NCBI GenBank assembly: GCA_013396995.1
Contig: VWZP01002200.1
Location: forward strand, 248,001-312,000
DNA length: 64,000 nucleotides
Direction: 5' to 3'
Origin: Dicaeum eximium
Lineage: Eukaryota > Chordata > Aves > Passeriformes > Dicaeidae
The notes beneath the pieces are model-generated. The model saw only the letters and a program-made list of their open reading frames with translations, was not told the DNA's origin and made no database searches. The translations under genes were made by a program, and so were the position numbers. Below, one piece after another: positions 24,772 through 38,000 of the stretch; positions within the stretch are counted from its first letter, which is position 1; every line of letters starts with the position of its first letter.

Positions 24772-24792
24772 CAAACTTGCAATGCAAGTTTG
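24772..24792. repeat. Perfect 10-bp inverted repeat, 1-base spacer
   Basis: CAAACTTGCA is followed by A and then TGCAAGTTTG, a perfect 21-base palindrome around one base. Under independent bases, arms of this length with a very short loop are expected less than once in 64 kb. It could extrude as a hairpin or bind a dimeric factor. Confidence 0.8.
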
Positions 24793-25817
24793 CACTGCTG
24801 CAGCAGAGACTAGACAGAGCATCAGGTGGCTTGGGGCAAAACTTCCCCAAACAGCTGCTGAACATTGACTGGCCTTTCTCATGCCATGTAGTTCTGTTCC
24901 CCAAGCTGTGCAGCTGACACTGGCTGCTGCTGCTGCTTAGAAGTAGGGTGGGTTGAGTGACCTGAGCATGTTTGCCCCAAAAAGGTGCAGAGTGGGCGCC
25001 TCTCTTGCATGCATCATGTAAGGAAGGCTGGGGAATACAGTGACTTCATTGAGTGGCTTATAGAGGGAAGCACTTTGGAATGTTTCTGGATACACCTTGT
25101 TTGGCAGCTTGAACCTCTTCTTGCATCTTGATGGCTGCTTAAAGAAATCTGCAGTGACTGAGACCCCCAAAGACACCCACTTCTGTGGCAAGTCTCACAG
25201 GGTGGATACAAATAGTTTTTTCTCTGCTTGCTGCTCTTTCTAATCACAGGATGATAGTTTTTATCCTGAGTTCTGATTTTATCCTTCAAGGCATTGTGAT
25301 GTTGTAATGGGGAGCATTATGTGTAAGCAAGGCTGGTAAAACCTCGGTTTCTGTGCTTATGAGCAGAGGCAGTAAATGCTTTTTCAAGAAACAGAAGCTC
25401 TCCAATTCCAGGATGTTTTTCCTCTCTTCCCTTAGTTTGTAAGTGCAGGGAGCACTGGCAGTATAAGCACACATTCTCTGCTTTGAGCAGCACAGGCAAA
25501 TCCTATGTGGATGAGATAAAATGAAGTCTGTGCTGTCCTGGCTGGGCAGGAGGAGCAGCACATGCAGCACATCAGCCCTCCTGTGCTGCCTGATGAGGTC
25601 TGTGTGCAGTCATTACCGTACCTGGGAGCTGCGCTGCAATCTGCAAATGGCTTCATTTAGATGTCACCAATACACTAATTTATGGAAGCTGTAATTAGTG
25701 ATGATGGGACTGCAGGTGGAAAACAGTAAGTGGTGACATTACTTAGTGACTTCATCAGGGATTTTGAATGTCCAGTAGCTGGCTGCTGCACATAAGGGAA
25801 GAATGACAACAAATGAG

Positions 25818-25882
25818 GGAAAACAAAACAGCAACCAAAAAAAAAAAAGGGCAGGCAACAACAAAGCACACAAACAAATGGA
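25818..25882. repeat. A-rich (CAA-like) low-complexity tract
   Basis: A/C-rich simple sequence with a 12-base A run at 25837-25848 and CAACAACAAAG and CAAACAAATGG segments around it. No transposon body is recognisable beside it. Confidence 0.8.
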
Positions 25883-26464
25883 AATACATCTGGGAAGATG
25901 GATGGAAAATTAAAATCACCTGATTTTAGGTGGTTACTTCCCGAGCAGAGAGGCACAATGCAGCCCTGTGTGACATCCTGTCACAAATGTACTGAGTCAC
26001 ATAACTTCCTAGTGGTGCTCCGTTATTCCCTTGAGGATGCTGGTTAATCTCTGGGAGAGTGGGCTTTGTGGGAAGGTGTGTGTCCTAATCTAAAGCATTG
26101 CAGTGTAAGTGGCCTGCCCTGAGCACCCCTAATAAAAGAAATTGTGTGTGTGAAGCAGGGGACAGATTAGCCTGACTTAAAAAGCAGGGCTTAAAATGAT
26201 TGTTTGCTCCACCAGCGGATGCCTACCCTCTCATACCTGTGACTCTGAGTGCTGTATTTCCTTGCTGTATGATGCTCCCTGGGAGTGTACAGGAAAATGC
26301 TCAACTACAGTGAAAAATGAGGGGGAGAAAGTTCACTGCTGTGCTATCTGATCCTCACTGGAGGGTGTATTTAAAGGGACATAATGACTTGTATGAGGGT
26401 GTCAGTTTAGATCCATGCAGAGATATTGTGGTTGTTGCACCATCCCTGTTAGAACCTGTTGGAT

Positions 26465-27322
26465 CTAGTCCTTGCCTGTGCTGCAGCACAATGAGGGGAA
26501 AAGAAACCCCAAAAACGAAGGGAAAAAACCAGAGCAGAATTTCAGCCACTGTCTGCCAATGTGGAGCTTTTTCAGCTTCCTAAGGTTGTGTAAAATGAGT
26601 TTCTGCCTTGTGAGTTGAGGTTCCTGTGACCCCCATAGAAATGTGTAAGAAATAGCTCTGTGCAGTGAGATAAACAAGTTGTGGGGGCATGAGAGGGAAA
26701 GTGCCCAAAGGCAGCATTCTGGGCTGCTGGTGTGATTTGTCTCCTTATGCCTGTTGCAAGAGAAATGTGATGAGCACCAATCCTGTGCACACAGGAGCAG
26801 TGGGAAGAGGCAGTCTATAAAAAGTGATTTTGCAGTTGCTGTGGGGTTTTTTTCCCTGTGTTCTCTTATGCTGGTGGCCTCTAGTGAATTCTTGCAATAT
26901 CCACAGTGTGGGGATGCATGAGCAATTGAACAAATGAACAGTAATAACGTGCTCTTTGCACTTAGTGAAATAAAAGGAGTGCTTGAAGCAGAGTAAGACA
27001 AGTACCTTGAGGGGGTTTGAAGCAGAGGTGGTTTTTCCCATGAAGGCCACCCACCATGAAACATCCATTGCAAGCAGCTGGTGGCCACTTTCATAAGCTG
27101 TTTTCTCTTTGTGAAAGGAGGGAATTGCAACACAAGTCTGACGGGAAAATCACATGGGTCAGGCCAAATAGAGGGAGGGAACCAGCACAACAAGTGTTCT
27201 TTTATCTGGGAGAATAGGACTAACTCAAATGCAAAAAGTTTACTTTCTGGAGTTGCTTGTGGCTTTGCTGGTGGCTTTTGCTTTGCCAGCTGGAGCCAAG
27301 GGCTCTCCAGTGCTCGCTCCAT
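26465..27322 (-). other. Unusually long reverse open frame (285 codons), function unknown
   Basis: This is the longest uninterrupted frame in the window, ATG (minus strand, at 27322) to TAG (26465). The translation is rich in Ser, Leu, Cys, His, Pro and Phe. I recognise no domain, signal peptide or transposase or retroviral motif. Short hydrophobic stretches such as LFIDCLFPLLLC occur near residues 167-178, but they look like by-products of T-rich antisense codons. A simple independent-base estimate with about 6 percent stop codons makes 285 open codons very unlikely in 64 kb. However, the plus strand here is purine-rich, so TTA, CTA and TCA are scarce, which lengthens reverse frames. Several forward frames overlap it. 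It could be a composition artefact, part of an unrecognised transcript or a degraded element. Confidence 0.2.
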
Positions 27323-30300
27323 TCTTTACCCCACTGGCAGGGTGGTGCATCCGTGGGTTGGGCTGTGTGACACTGTTCTTCTGGCATCAAGGGCATGAAA
27401 AAGCAAAATTTGTACCTTGAGGTACTTTCATTGTGACTCCAAAGCTTGAGAAGCTCTGTAGCTCCCAACTGCTGAGCTTGGCTGAAGGAAGGCGATTTCT
27501 TACTTGGCTCTGCAGTCTCAAACATGGTTATTTCCCCCTTTCTTGGATGCTAAATCAGCTTTTTTTCTTTTTTTTTTTGCCATAACGCTCCATTCCCTGG
27601 ACTTGTGATTGGTACTAAAATTGCTTTTCTGTTCAATTAAAGAACTACCTTTTAAGTAAAAATGTAGGAAGAAATAAAGGAAATAACTGTATCAGTCTTT
27701 TCTTGTTAATTAGGGGAAATTTCTGAGCTACCACCAATGTTTAAAATGCTATGAATAGAGGAAATTCTATTTCAGCATATCTTTGGCCCTAATTGCAGAT
27801 TGCATTTCAATATTTAATTGAAAAATATTCAATTATTTTCAACTTTCTGATCCTTTAAATCAAATTTCATACTCAGTTTTTCTACAAGTATAAAATGTCA
27901 CTTTTTTGATGAGTTAAAAATTAAATCAACATTCATCTAAAAGGCTACTCTACCACAAAAACTAAACCAAAAAACCACATTTTGCTTCATATTTTCCTGA
28001 ACAAAAGTATTTTTACTTGTGTTTTGCAGAAATAATTAAATAATGCTAACAGAAGTCCTTAATGAGTTGTTCTGTTAGTATCTTTGATTCAAGGCTGAAC
28101 ACTGGGCTTTTAAAACTGTGAAATTACCCAAAGTGGGAAAATCAGGCTTAACAAGGAGTTGATACAATTTAATAATGTGCTGACTAATAACGAGTCAGTG
28201 TTCTGCAGCCTGGGCAGTCTGAGAACTGCAAATTCTTCAAAATGAAGCTGGACAAGGGGTAGCCACAAAATGGAGCAAAGCAAGATGTGCTGGCCAAAGG
28301 AGTGATCCTGATATCTCAAAAACCCTTGTCCTCAGAGCACAGGGAGCAGTTCTGGTGGTTTGCAGCTTGGCATTGCCATGAGTGTGTCCTGTCAGAGAGT
28401 GAGAGAGAGCCCAGCACAGGCATAATCAGTTTAGTATTCCCCTTGGGTTGTTATAAACAAAATCAATATGTACTAATGACTGCAGCAATAAATTTCATCA
28501 TGCTTCATATGGTAACATTCTGCACTTACCCCGTTGTTGGTTTGACAGAGAGCAATAGAGTTTACCCTTTTAAAGTTGTAAATTACTATAAAAATGCTGA
28601 GCCTCGTGATAAAATACATTCGTGGATGATTTTAAGCTAGGAAATATTGTAATACTTTCACTAAGCATACTATTAATATAAATAAATAGTATTTATTGCT
28701 TGGTTTCCTAGCTGCAGCTGGGTGAAGAAACATGGCATGCATGTTTATCATGCCACTTGTGGTTTCATAATGTTTATCTAAAATTGATTCTCAAAGAAGC
28801 TATCTGAGAAGCTTATTTTTCCACATATTTGTCCAAAGAAAAATCTTCCCTTAACAGATTTCTAGCAAGTAAAATCTTATTTTTTTAAAGTGCTGTTTAG
28901 TTTAGGAGATGCTTTTCTATTTGGACATTTCTTCTTGCCTGCATTTTTTATTTTTTTCTTGCTGGCAAATAAGAACTTGGAAGTTGGATTAAGTGTTTCA
29001 GCCCCAAATGAAACATTGCAGACTTTTTGCTCATATTATATTCTAAGCTTCAACACTCAATGCTTTCTTCTGAATACAAATAGAGTGCTGAAATTACATG
29101 AGTGTTCCCCAATGCAGAAATACAGATTTACTTTTGTCTGCATGTCCTATACCATATCTTTTTCTCTTTTAAAATTTGGAGCTTGTAGGGCAATGGAAAA
29201 TCCAGGGGCTTTGAATTATACACTCATTAAATCAGTTCACCTGAGAAATCCTGAGTGTCAATTTTGGGTAGCCCTCAACTGCTTTGCAGTCACCTTCACA
29301 AACTCCACTGAACTGTGTGCTCTGTTGGTCCTTGAAAGCAACTTTTAAGACATAGGTCTCAATAATGCTTTCAGAAAGGATCTAGATGAAGCACAGGAGA
29401 AACAAAATTTAATACTTCTTTTCATTATTTAAGTTAAATATCATTATATGGTGGCACTTGTATATCCAGGTAGGAGTGTTTGAGGTGTGTGGTGCTATCT
29501 GTGCCATCCTCAGGGAAGGGCAGATCCAGCTGAGTGAACCCTTGCAAAAGGCTCAGCTTCTGCATTAATTTAGGAAGTTTTCCTAAACCTCATCCACTGC
29601 ACTCCTAACACAACTCAGAGTTGTCTGTCCGTGAATAATCTGAATAATCCAGGCTTCCCATCCCTGAGGGCAAATGACATCTACTCCAGGTCTGCTTCTC
29701 CATGATTTCTCATTGATCTGGAAATAAAGCAAGCTGCCAGAAGCCACAGTCTGAGTGTGTGTTATAGCTGAAAATAAATCAAATCTGCCATAGCATTGGC
29801 AAAGATCAAGCCTGCCCTGCTGACTTAAATTCCGTGCAGTATGGTTGCACAGCATTTGGTCAAAGAAAGCAATAACAAGTGCAGATTAATTCTTTGGCAG
29901 CTGCACCTCTGTGCAGGGAAGGGAGGAAGTCTGGACTTGCTGCTGTGCTTCACAGCCAGTTGTATCCAGAGCTGGCTCCACAAAGCCAGAGCTGTGCTAC
30001 CCAAATGCAGTGGGTTGGCTGCAGTAGAGGGATCCTTTCTGCATTTCCTCACAATACCTGGGAAAAGGAAATACCAGTCTGCAACTGCACTGGCAGTGTC
30101 CCACGCTGAGAGGACCTCTACAGGGCTCAGCAGTGAACCTTTTGGATTTGAATCTCTCCATCCTGGAGAAGAGCAATCATCAGGTTGCAGCAGAGCAGAG
30201 CCAGCAGCATGACATGTAAGGGGCTACTCACTGCACACACTGCAGAAATCTGAAGGCTGACATCTATGTTACAATACATTGCTTTGAGCTTTTTCATGTG

Positions 30301-31560
30301 AAGCTCACTGGTATATACAGAAGACCAAGCATGTAGACACAAAAATGTCTATTTTTTCTTAGAGTGTCCTGGCTCTGAAATAATGAATAACTTGGGTGAT
30401 ATGCCCTGCTCCAGTGTCCCAGAAGAGTGCCAGTTTATCAGTACCACTCATCTTGCCTCCCTTCTCCTCATTATTTCTTTTGGGTGCTCTACACAGTGTA
30501 CAGCTTGAGAGATGCTGCTACCCCTGATCTATTTCCAGCACTACTTGGTGGCATCCTAGGAAGGCTGTGGGGTTTTCCCCATAAGTTCATTGCTATATTA
30601 GAATAGACAGAGGTATTTTCCATGTGCCCACTTTTCTTTTGTAAAAGTAACAATTACTGCAGAAAGAGCTACGTATCTGTGCAGAGGGAAAACATGCTGA
30701 AAGCACTGCTGTCCCACAAGGAAATATTAGTGGCCCTGCACCATACACTTAATGACAAATCCCTCAAGTGCTGCAGCTTCTGAGATTGGTAACTTACAGG
30801 CAGAAAGGGTGCAATGGATGTAACTGTATAAACATGAGATTTACACAAATCCAGGCTCTGCTCTGAGCCTTTCCCCTTGTCTAGGGCTGCACTGCAGTGA
30901 GGTGCTCTCTTCTTTGGATTGTACCAGGCCAGAAAAGTGTTGGAGATGCCTGTCCTTGCTATAGCTTGCCCTGCCATCCCTTTCTGGGGACATGAGCTCA
31001 GCCTCAAAGAAGGGAGGCAAATGAGCAGCATGAGCACAGCTGCCCTCTACTTAGAGGGCAAAGGCTGCTTCTTCCCAAAATATGTTCCCTGCTTCCATCA
31101 CTGTACTCCTGAGCCCCTACTGGCAAAAGCTAAGTGCTACTAATGATAAGTGAATCTTCTTTGAGGTAGGGCTGGAGGTCTGTCATTTCTCTTTTGGGGG
31201 GATAGGGGCATCCTCTGTGCTGTGATTTACACTGCACAACACGTGCTGACATCCCAGCACTGCCCTCGAGCTGAGCTTTGCTGTTCCACATGCAAAGGAT
31301 CACACACAGCAGGATGGTGACTTTTGACGGCTCTGTATGCAAGCTGTCCATTTTCCACGTGAGCTGAGGCTCAGGCATGTGCAGGGATTCAAAGATTGCC
31401 CATTGTGGTGGCAGGGAAGCATCCCTTGCCAGAGCACAGCAGCTGTCTGGGTCAGACTGGTGCAGTCAGGGTGCTTGGGCAGGGCATGAAGCTCCTCACC
31501 TTCTGCTGGTCTGTAGCTGAGGGATTTCCTAAGCCACAGGTAGCATCACTGTCCTTCCTA
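27323..31560. other. Non-coding sequence, AT-rich blocks
   Basis: No supported gene. The region 27600-28060 is strongly AT-rich. The 152-codon forward frame at 28890-29348 is AT-driven with no known domain. Around 28460-28760 the sequence looks unique and motif-dense. The rest (29.4-31.5 kb) holds ordinary mid-GC unique sequence with frames of no more than about 123 codons. Confidence 0.6.
28667..28692. repeat. 8-bp inverted repeat in AT-rich block
   Basis: ATACTATT (28667-28674) pairs with AATAGTAT (28685-28692) around a 10-base AT loop. It is followed near 28733-28755 by TGGCATG...CATGCCA with a 9-base loop. Repeats of this size are expected by chance. They are noted because two lie within 90 bases in an AT-rich, unique-looking block. 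Confidence 0.5.
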
Positions 31561-31569
31561 ACTTGAGAA

Positions 31570-32035
31570 GGGTTTTTCTATTCATTAATTTCTCAAATTC
31601 CCAGAAAGGTTTTGGCATTTATAGTATCCCACGGCTCAGCTGCACAGCTCAATCATACATCTTGTGAAAAAGTATCTCTTTTGGTCTGCTCTTGAGCTTA
31701 ATGTTTTTGGTTTTTTCTTATTTCATTTGATAACCTTGAGGTTTTGCATCAGAAAATTATGAACAGTCATTCCCTACAGTCTGCCATGCTGTTTGTGACT
31801 GTTATAGGCTTTTTACCATATTTTATTTTCCATGCTGGAGTCCTATTCTAAATCTCTCTCTGCATAAAAGCAATTTAATTCCCTTAATTCTTTTTGCTTC
31901 CCTTCTTTATACCTTGTCCAGAACTACTGTAATTTTTTGGCAGGTGTGGTGGGTTCTACTTGCAGTGTTCAAGGCACCATGGATTTATATGGTAATACCA
32001 GGATGTCTCCTGTTTCCTGATTCTCTGGCACTGTC
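31570..32035 (-). mobile_element. Old CR1-type LINE fragment (3' part of ORF2 and 3' region)
   Basis: Read on the minus strand, the order of blocks follows CR1-superfamily elements. ATATAAATCCATGGTGCC corresponds to the 'yksmvrp' codons of the reverse-transcriptase C-terminal part. ACACTGCAAGTAGAACC follows at the 'leycvqfw' position, then TTCTGGACAAGGTATAAAG and AAGGGAAGCAAAAAGAATTA at the 'lekvqrratkmi' position. Further on, GAGATACTTTTTCACAAGA matches the conserved 'tatttcttcacacaa' stretch, and ATGCCAAAACCTTTCTGGG followed by GAGAAATTAATGAATAG matches the 'gccaaaa...ggttcaaaaaagaatta..aattcatgga' end. The frame is broken many times and only several hundred bases remain. No CR1 3' octamer repeat is visible. 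Divergence suggests an ancient family (CR1-L/L3-like) rather than the young avian CR1s. The upstream end is placed near 32035 with low precision. Confidence 0.75.
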
Positions 32036-35000
32036 AAACTGGGAGGATTGTGGTTTTAAATAAAATGGTGCTGCAGGGTGTTAATGAGCTGGCCCCAATC
32101 TCAGGCTGTTACTTTCAGTGTCCTTTGCTGCAAGGTATGTTTTCTTGTATAAGTCCTGCTATTTTGGAATACCCCATCATGGGGCAGACCTGCCTGGGAG
32201 CTCAGCAGATTTCTTGGCATCGTGTTTTGGAATCAGCAAAAAACATTCCTCTACTTTTTACAAGTAAAATTAGGACGAGCAGTGATTTCCTGCTGTACCA
32301 GGGGATTGAGTGGAGGAAAGGGCTGATGTAAGTGCATAAAACAGAAACATGATCTGTCTTGCCACTTTGTCTGTCCCTTCTGTCAGGGCCTGAGTGGTAT
32401 TTTCCTGGGAGGCACAGAACAGCTTGCATCTTTGCTCTTGTCCCCTACCTCCCAAACTCACTGCCCCGCAGCCACAGCAATTCCAAGGCAAATTGCCATC
32501 TTCCACCCTGCTTCTTCAGCTAAAAATGTCCTTTGCTGGTGCAGTGTCAGCCCTGCTATATTTCATGTTGAAAAGCTACATTGGGAAGGGACAGGATCAG
32601 ACAGCACATTACATTTCTAGTTTGTCAGCTGTCTCAAGGCTGTCTACAAAAATTAGTGTAATATCATAACTTGTCTATATAGCATTACATCCCACAAAAG
32701 AATAAATTGCATTTGAGTTAGGACATGAAGCTGCTATCAATGCCTATGTTAATTTTCCATGGTTTATTAAGAAAATCATAACAATGCATGCTATTTATGC
32801 AGGATGTATTCAGAGATTTATCTCTCTAGTTGTGTATTGAATTAGAACAGTAACATTAGAGACATACAGTAGAAATGCTAATACATTAATCTATCTTAGA
32901 GCCAGGATTATATAACAAAAGGAATTAGTTTTGTGATCTCTTCATAGATCCATTTTTAGGGCTATCCTTCACCAGCGCATTGACAATCACAGTCACCTGT
33001 ACAGATTTGTGTTTGTGTCACTTTTCTTCTTGTTATTCTCTTTGCTATAAACAAAGGGACACTGGGAATTTGAATGCTTAACAGGGTCTGGGAAAATAGC
33101 TTGTTCTACTGCTTTAATCCTTACTTTTGGGAGTTACTCAGCCAATAGCCTGTGTTTCTTCTACATCTGTTGCAATAATCCTGATGGCAGCGTCATAGGG
33201 CATTGCAAAGTCCACATTCTCCTGCTATGCCTGTCATTCACTGAATACATATGATAGAAAAAAAACTTCATTTTTTGAACAGAGGTTGGAGTAATTGGCC
33301 TCTCATACTTAAATAGTTACATTATCTGTGATCTTAATAAAAAAATTGAACTTTTTTAAAGGAGTAATGTTGTGAAATGACATAGAGAGGAACTTATGCT
33401 GTGTGCCTTTTGGGCTGTTTGTAAGATAGGCTGCAATGTCAGCACTTAAAGGCTGCCTCTTGTCTCTCTTGTCTGGTTTGTTGCTAGAAAATCAGGAGAT
33501 GGTTCCCACTGTGTTAGTCCTGATGCAGTTTTACGGTTTGATGTAGGGAGTAACATATTGGCAAAGTGCTTTGGAGTGTGTTTCATGAGCCCTGCTTCTG
33601 GGCTGAGGTTTCAGTTTTCACACCATAAGCTAGGACTGCAAGTGAAATTCAGTTCTTTGATGAAAAACAGTGAGAGAAATCACCACGTGTTTTCCCTCTC
33701 CAGAGAATACACAGCATTCTCCAAAAATTAGTCTGAGATCAGGGAAATCTCTACAGCTGCTATTTGGTTACCATATGGGTAAAAAATTTTGTTTACTCTT
33801 CTTCCAAGACAAACTCAAATTGCTCATTTCCATCACTGAAGCACCAGTTCTCAGAAAATTGGCTTTTCTTTAGTACAGGTTGAACTCCATGAAAGTGGCC
33901 TTCTCCTCTGCTCTACTCTGTCCCTGGGGAGACCTGAGCGTGTGGGCTGGACTGAGAGCCAGAAAGATCTCCTAGGCTTTTCTGCATATGTATTTACAGC
34001 CTTTCCTGTCATTTTCTGGACACCTTAGCTGTCCTGAATATAAAGATGTTGGGGCAATGACTGTCCTTTGTGATGTTTACCCACTGCTGATAGTGGTGGT
34101 ACCCAGCTGCTGTCTGCTGAACCCCCATAGCAAAAATAATATGAATTTAAATGAGATTACTTCTTTTTCTGTTTCTCTTTTAATTTTTCTTCTTTACACA
34201 ATGAAATGCTGCCATTGTGAAAGGATCTGATAGAAGCAGGAGATGAATGATTTGACTTTGAAGCTCTGTGGGATTTTTTGGTTTCTGTAATTTCAATGCA
34301 GTTTTGAATTGTTTAAATTAAAAGAGAAATTAATGATTTGATAAAACATCACTAGGATTTTTCTTTCTCCATCTATTTTCCAAACAAATCCAATTAAACC
34401 AGACTAATCATATGGAATATTTCAGAATCTCCTCTTCAAAATAGAAATATCTACTAAGAAAATGTTCCTGATCATCCTGTATATTCTGTCTTAAGTCACT
34501 TAATATTTCAGGCGCGTTTCACCCACAAAAACTTCTGCTTTTAGAGAAATTCTATAGGAATGTGAAAAGTTAGTAATTAGCAAATATTATTGTGTGTGCT
34601 GTAAAGATTAGTACATGCCTTAGATGTAAAGACAGTTGAAGCTCATCTTTTCTTTTAAGAAAGAAAATTACTTGAAAGTATTAATCCCCGTTTGACACTC
34701 ATGAGATGCAAATGTACGTGTTAGACAATTCATGTGTGGGTGGGCTGGCCCTGGCTGGATGCCAGGTGCTAACAAAGTTGCTCTATCACTCCTCTTGTCA
34801 GCTGGACAGGCAAGAGAAAATATGTTGAAAGGCTCCTGGGTTGATAAGGTTGAGGAAGAGATCGCTCAGCAATTCCATCATGGGCAAAACAGGCTTGGTG
34901 TGGGGGAAATTGATTAAATTTATTACCAATCAAATCAAAGTAGGATCTAGAGAAATAAAAATTAAACCTTAAAACACCTTCCCCCCACCTATCCCTTCTT

Positions 35001-38000
35001 CCTGCCCTCAGTTTCACTCCTGGTTTTCTCTACCTTCTCCCTGCACTGGCACAAGGGAACAGGAATGAGGGCTGTGGTCTGTTCATCACATGTTGTGATT
35101 CTAAAACAGCCTTTCAAAAAAAGTCAACAAATATTCTAATAACTCACAAGTTCCTGGAATTTTTCATTCTTTCAGAGATGCCAGTCCCATTTCAATAGTA
35201 ATGCAGTTTAGAGGTTACAAAAGAACACTGCATAGAGCAAGTTGTGTTTTCACTTGTGCTGCTGTTACTTCTGGGTCTTGGTGAAGCCAGTCCCTGCACC
35301 ACTGGCTGTGTCTGCTCTGCAGTACACAGCTTTCTCTCTGGCCATGCTGTTGGGTGAGTTCAGGCACTCTCTTTGGTCAGTCAGGTGAGACATGTTTGCT
35401 GCTTGCACAGAGGCAAGCTGGAACTGAAGGATGTAAAAGTAGCTGCTAGTGCTGTTTTGTACATTGAGAGCTCCATTTACCTGAGCTCTCTGGCCTTGCA
35501 GTGCCCACAGAGGCTTTCAGCAAGGCTTGGGGCTCGTCTGTGTTGCAATTTCTTCTATGCTGCTATGGGAGAGTGGCAGTAGATGGGTAACAGAAGCAAT
35601 GGAGAAAAGGATATAAAGCCTTCAGAGTGCTTTCCCCAGGTAGTGGACCTCAATGACAAAGGGTACACATAATTGCAGTAACTTTAGCAGTGGTGTGAGG
35701 TGTTATTTATCTTAGTATTTGACATTGCAGGAGGCTTCAAACTGAGAGCTGGCTTCCTGTGGTCCTGTGATTTTCAGATTTTGCTCTCTGCCTGAAGCTG
35801 ATCCTTTGGGAAAGTTATAGATTAAAATTATTCAACCCTTTCTAGAATCATGGCTATGGAAAAAAAGAAGTCTATTTTCCTCCCCTTTCTTGGATCCAAA
35901 TATGTTATGGGAGTTTTCATTAAAAAAAGTAAAATCAGAAAGAAGCTCTGTCCTCTACCTGTCTGTCACTTCATCTCTCCTTGGCAAGACGAGACAGCCT
36001 TAAGGTGAGAGTAGAAGTTTCTCATAGTCATTACCAGGTTTTCTTTTCACATTATGCAGTGCCAGTCTCTGTGCAACCCTTTTATGCTCAGGGCTTGCAT
36101 GAAAGAAGCTGAAAAAGAGCACCTAGCAATGTGAAAGGGCTCTTCTGCATTAAATATCCTTAGTGTAGAGCAAGGAGCAGTGGGCAGAGGCATGTCTGAA
36201 GTGGGGCAGCTTGGTGTAAGCCATATTCTTCTCCCCACACATGAGTATTTTGGGACCCTATTGCACCTAGTCACCATCATTTGAGATTGCTCACGCTCGT
36301 CTCCAAACCCTGTCGTGTTTCTGGGCACACAGCCACTCTTCAGGTGCCTCCTCCAGCCACAGCAAGCAGTGAACTGCAACTGGCTGTACATGCAAAGCCA
36401 CCTGAAGCAAGCCTAGGAAATTGTGACTGCAACAGCTGCTGGGCTTCCTCATGGGTTAATTCATGGCTTTGCAGGTTTGTCTCTGTAATCACGTAGCTGC
36501 AAGGGAGATGAGTGCAGCTGACCTGTGAGCTTGAACATGCAGGAGGTGGTGAGGCTGCATCCTGCCATCATCACAGCCTGGGACAGCACAGGCAGGCTGC
36601 ACCTCTGTGGAGTCAGGTGACATGAGGTCTGTAAGCCAAGCAGCACATGTTGATCATCTCTGGGGGGTTCTGCTGCTGTAATTTCTCTCTTTGTCTTGGA
36701 AAAAAAACATGGCTTCATTCACATATGTCTCAAAGCGTTCAAGCATGATCAGAACATTCTTTTGGAAGACTTGTCAACCATGTATCTCCATAAATTACTG
36801 CTTGTTTCATCACTTATCTCTTCTGGCTAAATATCTCAGATTTTTCAAAGGTTCATGCTCGACTAGAATTGGTTTGCAATTTAAATGGTCCTTACTTTAA
36901 CTGAAATATCACCAGACTCAGGTGGATTTATTTAGTGGGCATGAAATAGTGATCAAGCCAACATGTCAAGTAGCTCATCCCAGACACCCCAGAGAGATGG
37001 TGCTTCTGACTGAGGGTTTATCTTATCTGTGTTGGTTCAAGTTAGTGTTTTATTTCTTTCATGTCAGAGAAATTTGTTGATCAAAAATGCTGATTCATCT
37101 TGCTCTTTATTTTTCCTCATGCTTCAGAAGACTTCTGATTCAATGGAAAGGAGATTTTTAGTTTAGTTGGAGAGAACCAGGGAAAACTATGGATGGATTT
37201 ATCCCTGCATTGGATAGTGCTGGTGGAATAAGCTTGAGTTTTCAATGTTAACTCATTATTTTTGGATGCCTGAATCAGCACACTAAGAGAAGCCTGACCC
37301 TTATCACAAGTGCCCCTAAATCTGGGCCTTCTGAATTGGCATTCCAATTTGAGGATGCTATAATTGCCAATTCCTGTATTAATTAGGAATCTGCTTCTGA
37401 AATTGGTTGTCAACCAGACAATTTTTGTTACTTTGAGAAGATGGAAGATGTTGAGAATGATGCTAGTAGATTGTGGACCCTGTTAATACTGATGAATAGG
37501 TTAAATTGTAACACAGATTAAGGAGAAATCTTTTGGATTTTTGTCTATCCAGAAGCAGATCTAGCTCCTTTAAAGTTTATATTTTTATTTACACCTCCTA
37601 AGGCAACAAAGGCTTAAGTACAATCCCATGTAATCTAAGGAAACACTCATGAGATTTAACTCATGATACAGGGCAAGGAAGCAAGCAAATTGACTCTGCT
37701 GGCTCTCCATGTGATTTTCTAAATGGGATGTCATTGTCTGTTTGAACCTCTGGATTGTGTAAGAGCATAAAAACTTCAGGCTCAGAGTTTATTTAGGATG
37801 GGTGTCTGATATGGGCATAAACAACCTGCAGATCACACAGATCAAATACATGTATTTCTGAAGAGACTTAGGATAAGTCCAAATAATGTTGGGCTTTTGT
37901 GTGATGTGCACAAGATGTGTGATTAAATCTCAAGACAGGGTTGGTAAAGCTTAGATCTACAGTGGTGTATGTATCTGTAACAGCAATTAGAGGACTGTGT

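Larger units (their letters stand above)
22927..26464. other. Non-coding sequence without identified gene
   Basis: Frames of up to 99 codons occur on both strands without recognisable products. The stretch contains the 21-base palindrome at 24772-24792 and the A-rich tract at 25818-25882. No transposon was recognised. Confidence 0.6.

Noticed and set aside
28890..29348. 152-codon forward frame as a membrane protein gene
   Set aside because: The hydrophobic start comes from a T-rich stretch. No family resemblance was found, and the chance expectation for this length is about one or fewer per window.
33960..34060. MIR-like GGACTGAGAGCCAG stretch
   Set aside because: The start resembles a MIR 5' side but no B-box or 'ttgggcaagt' block follows.
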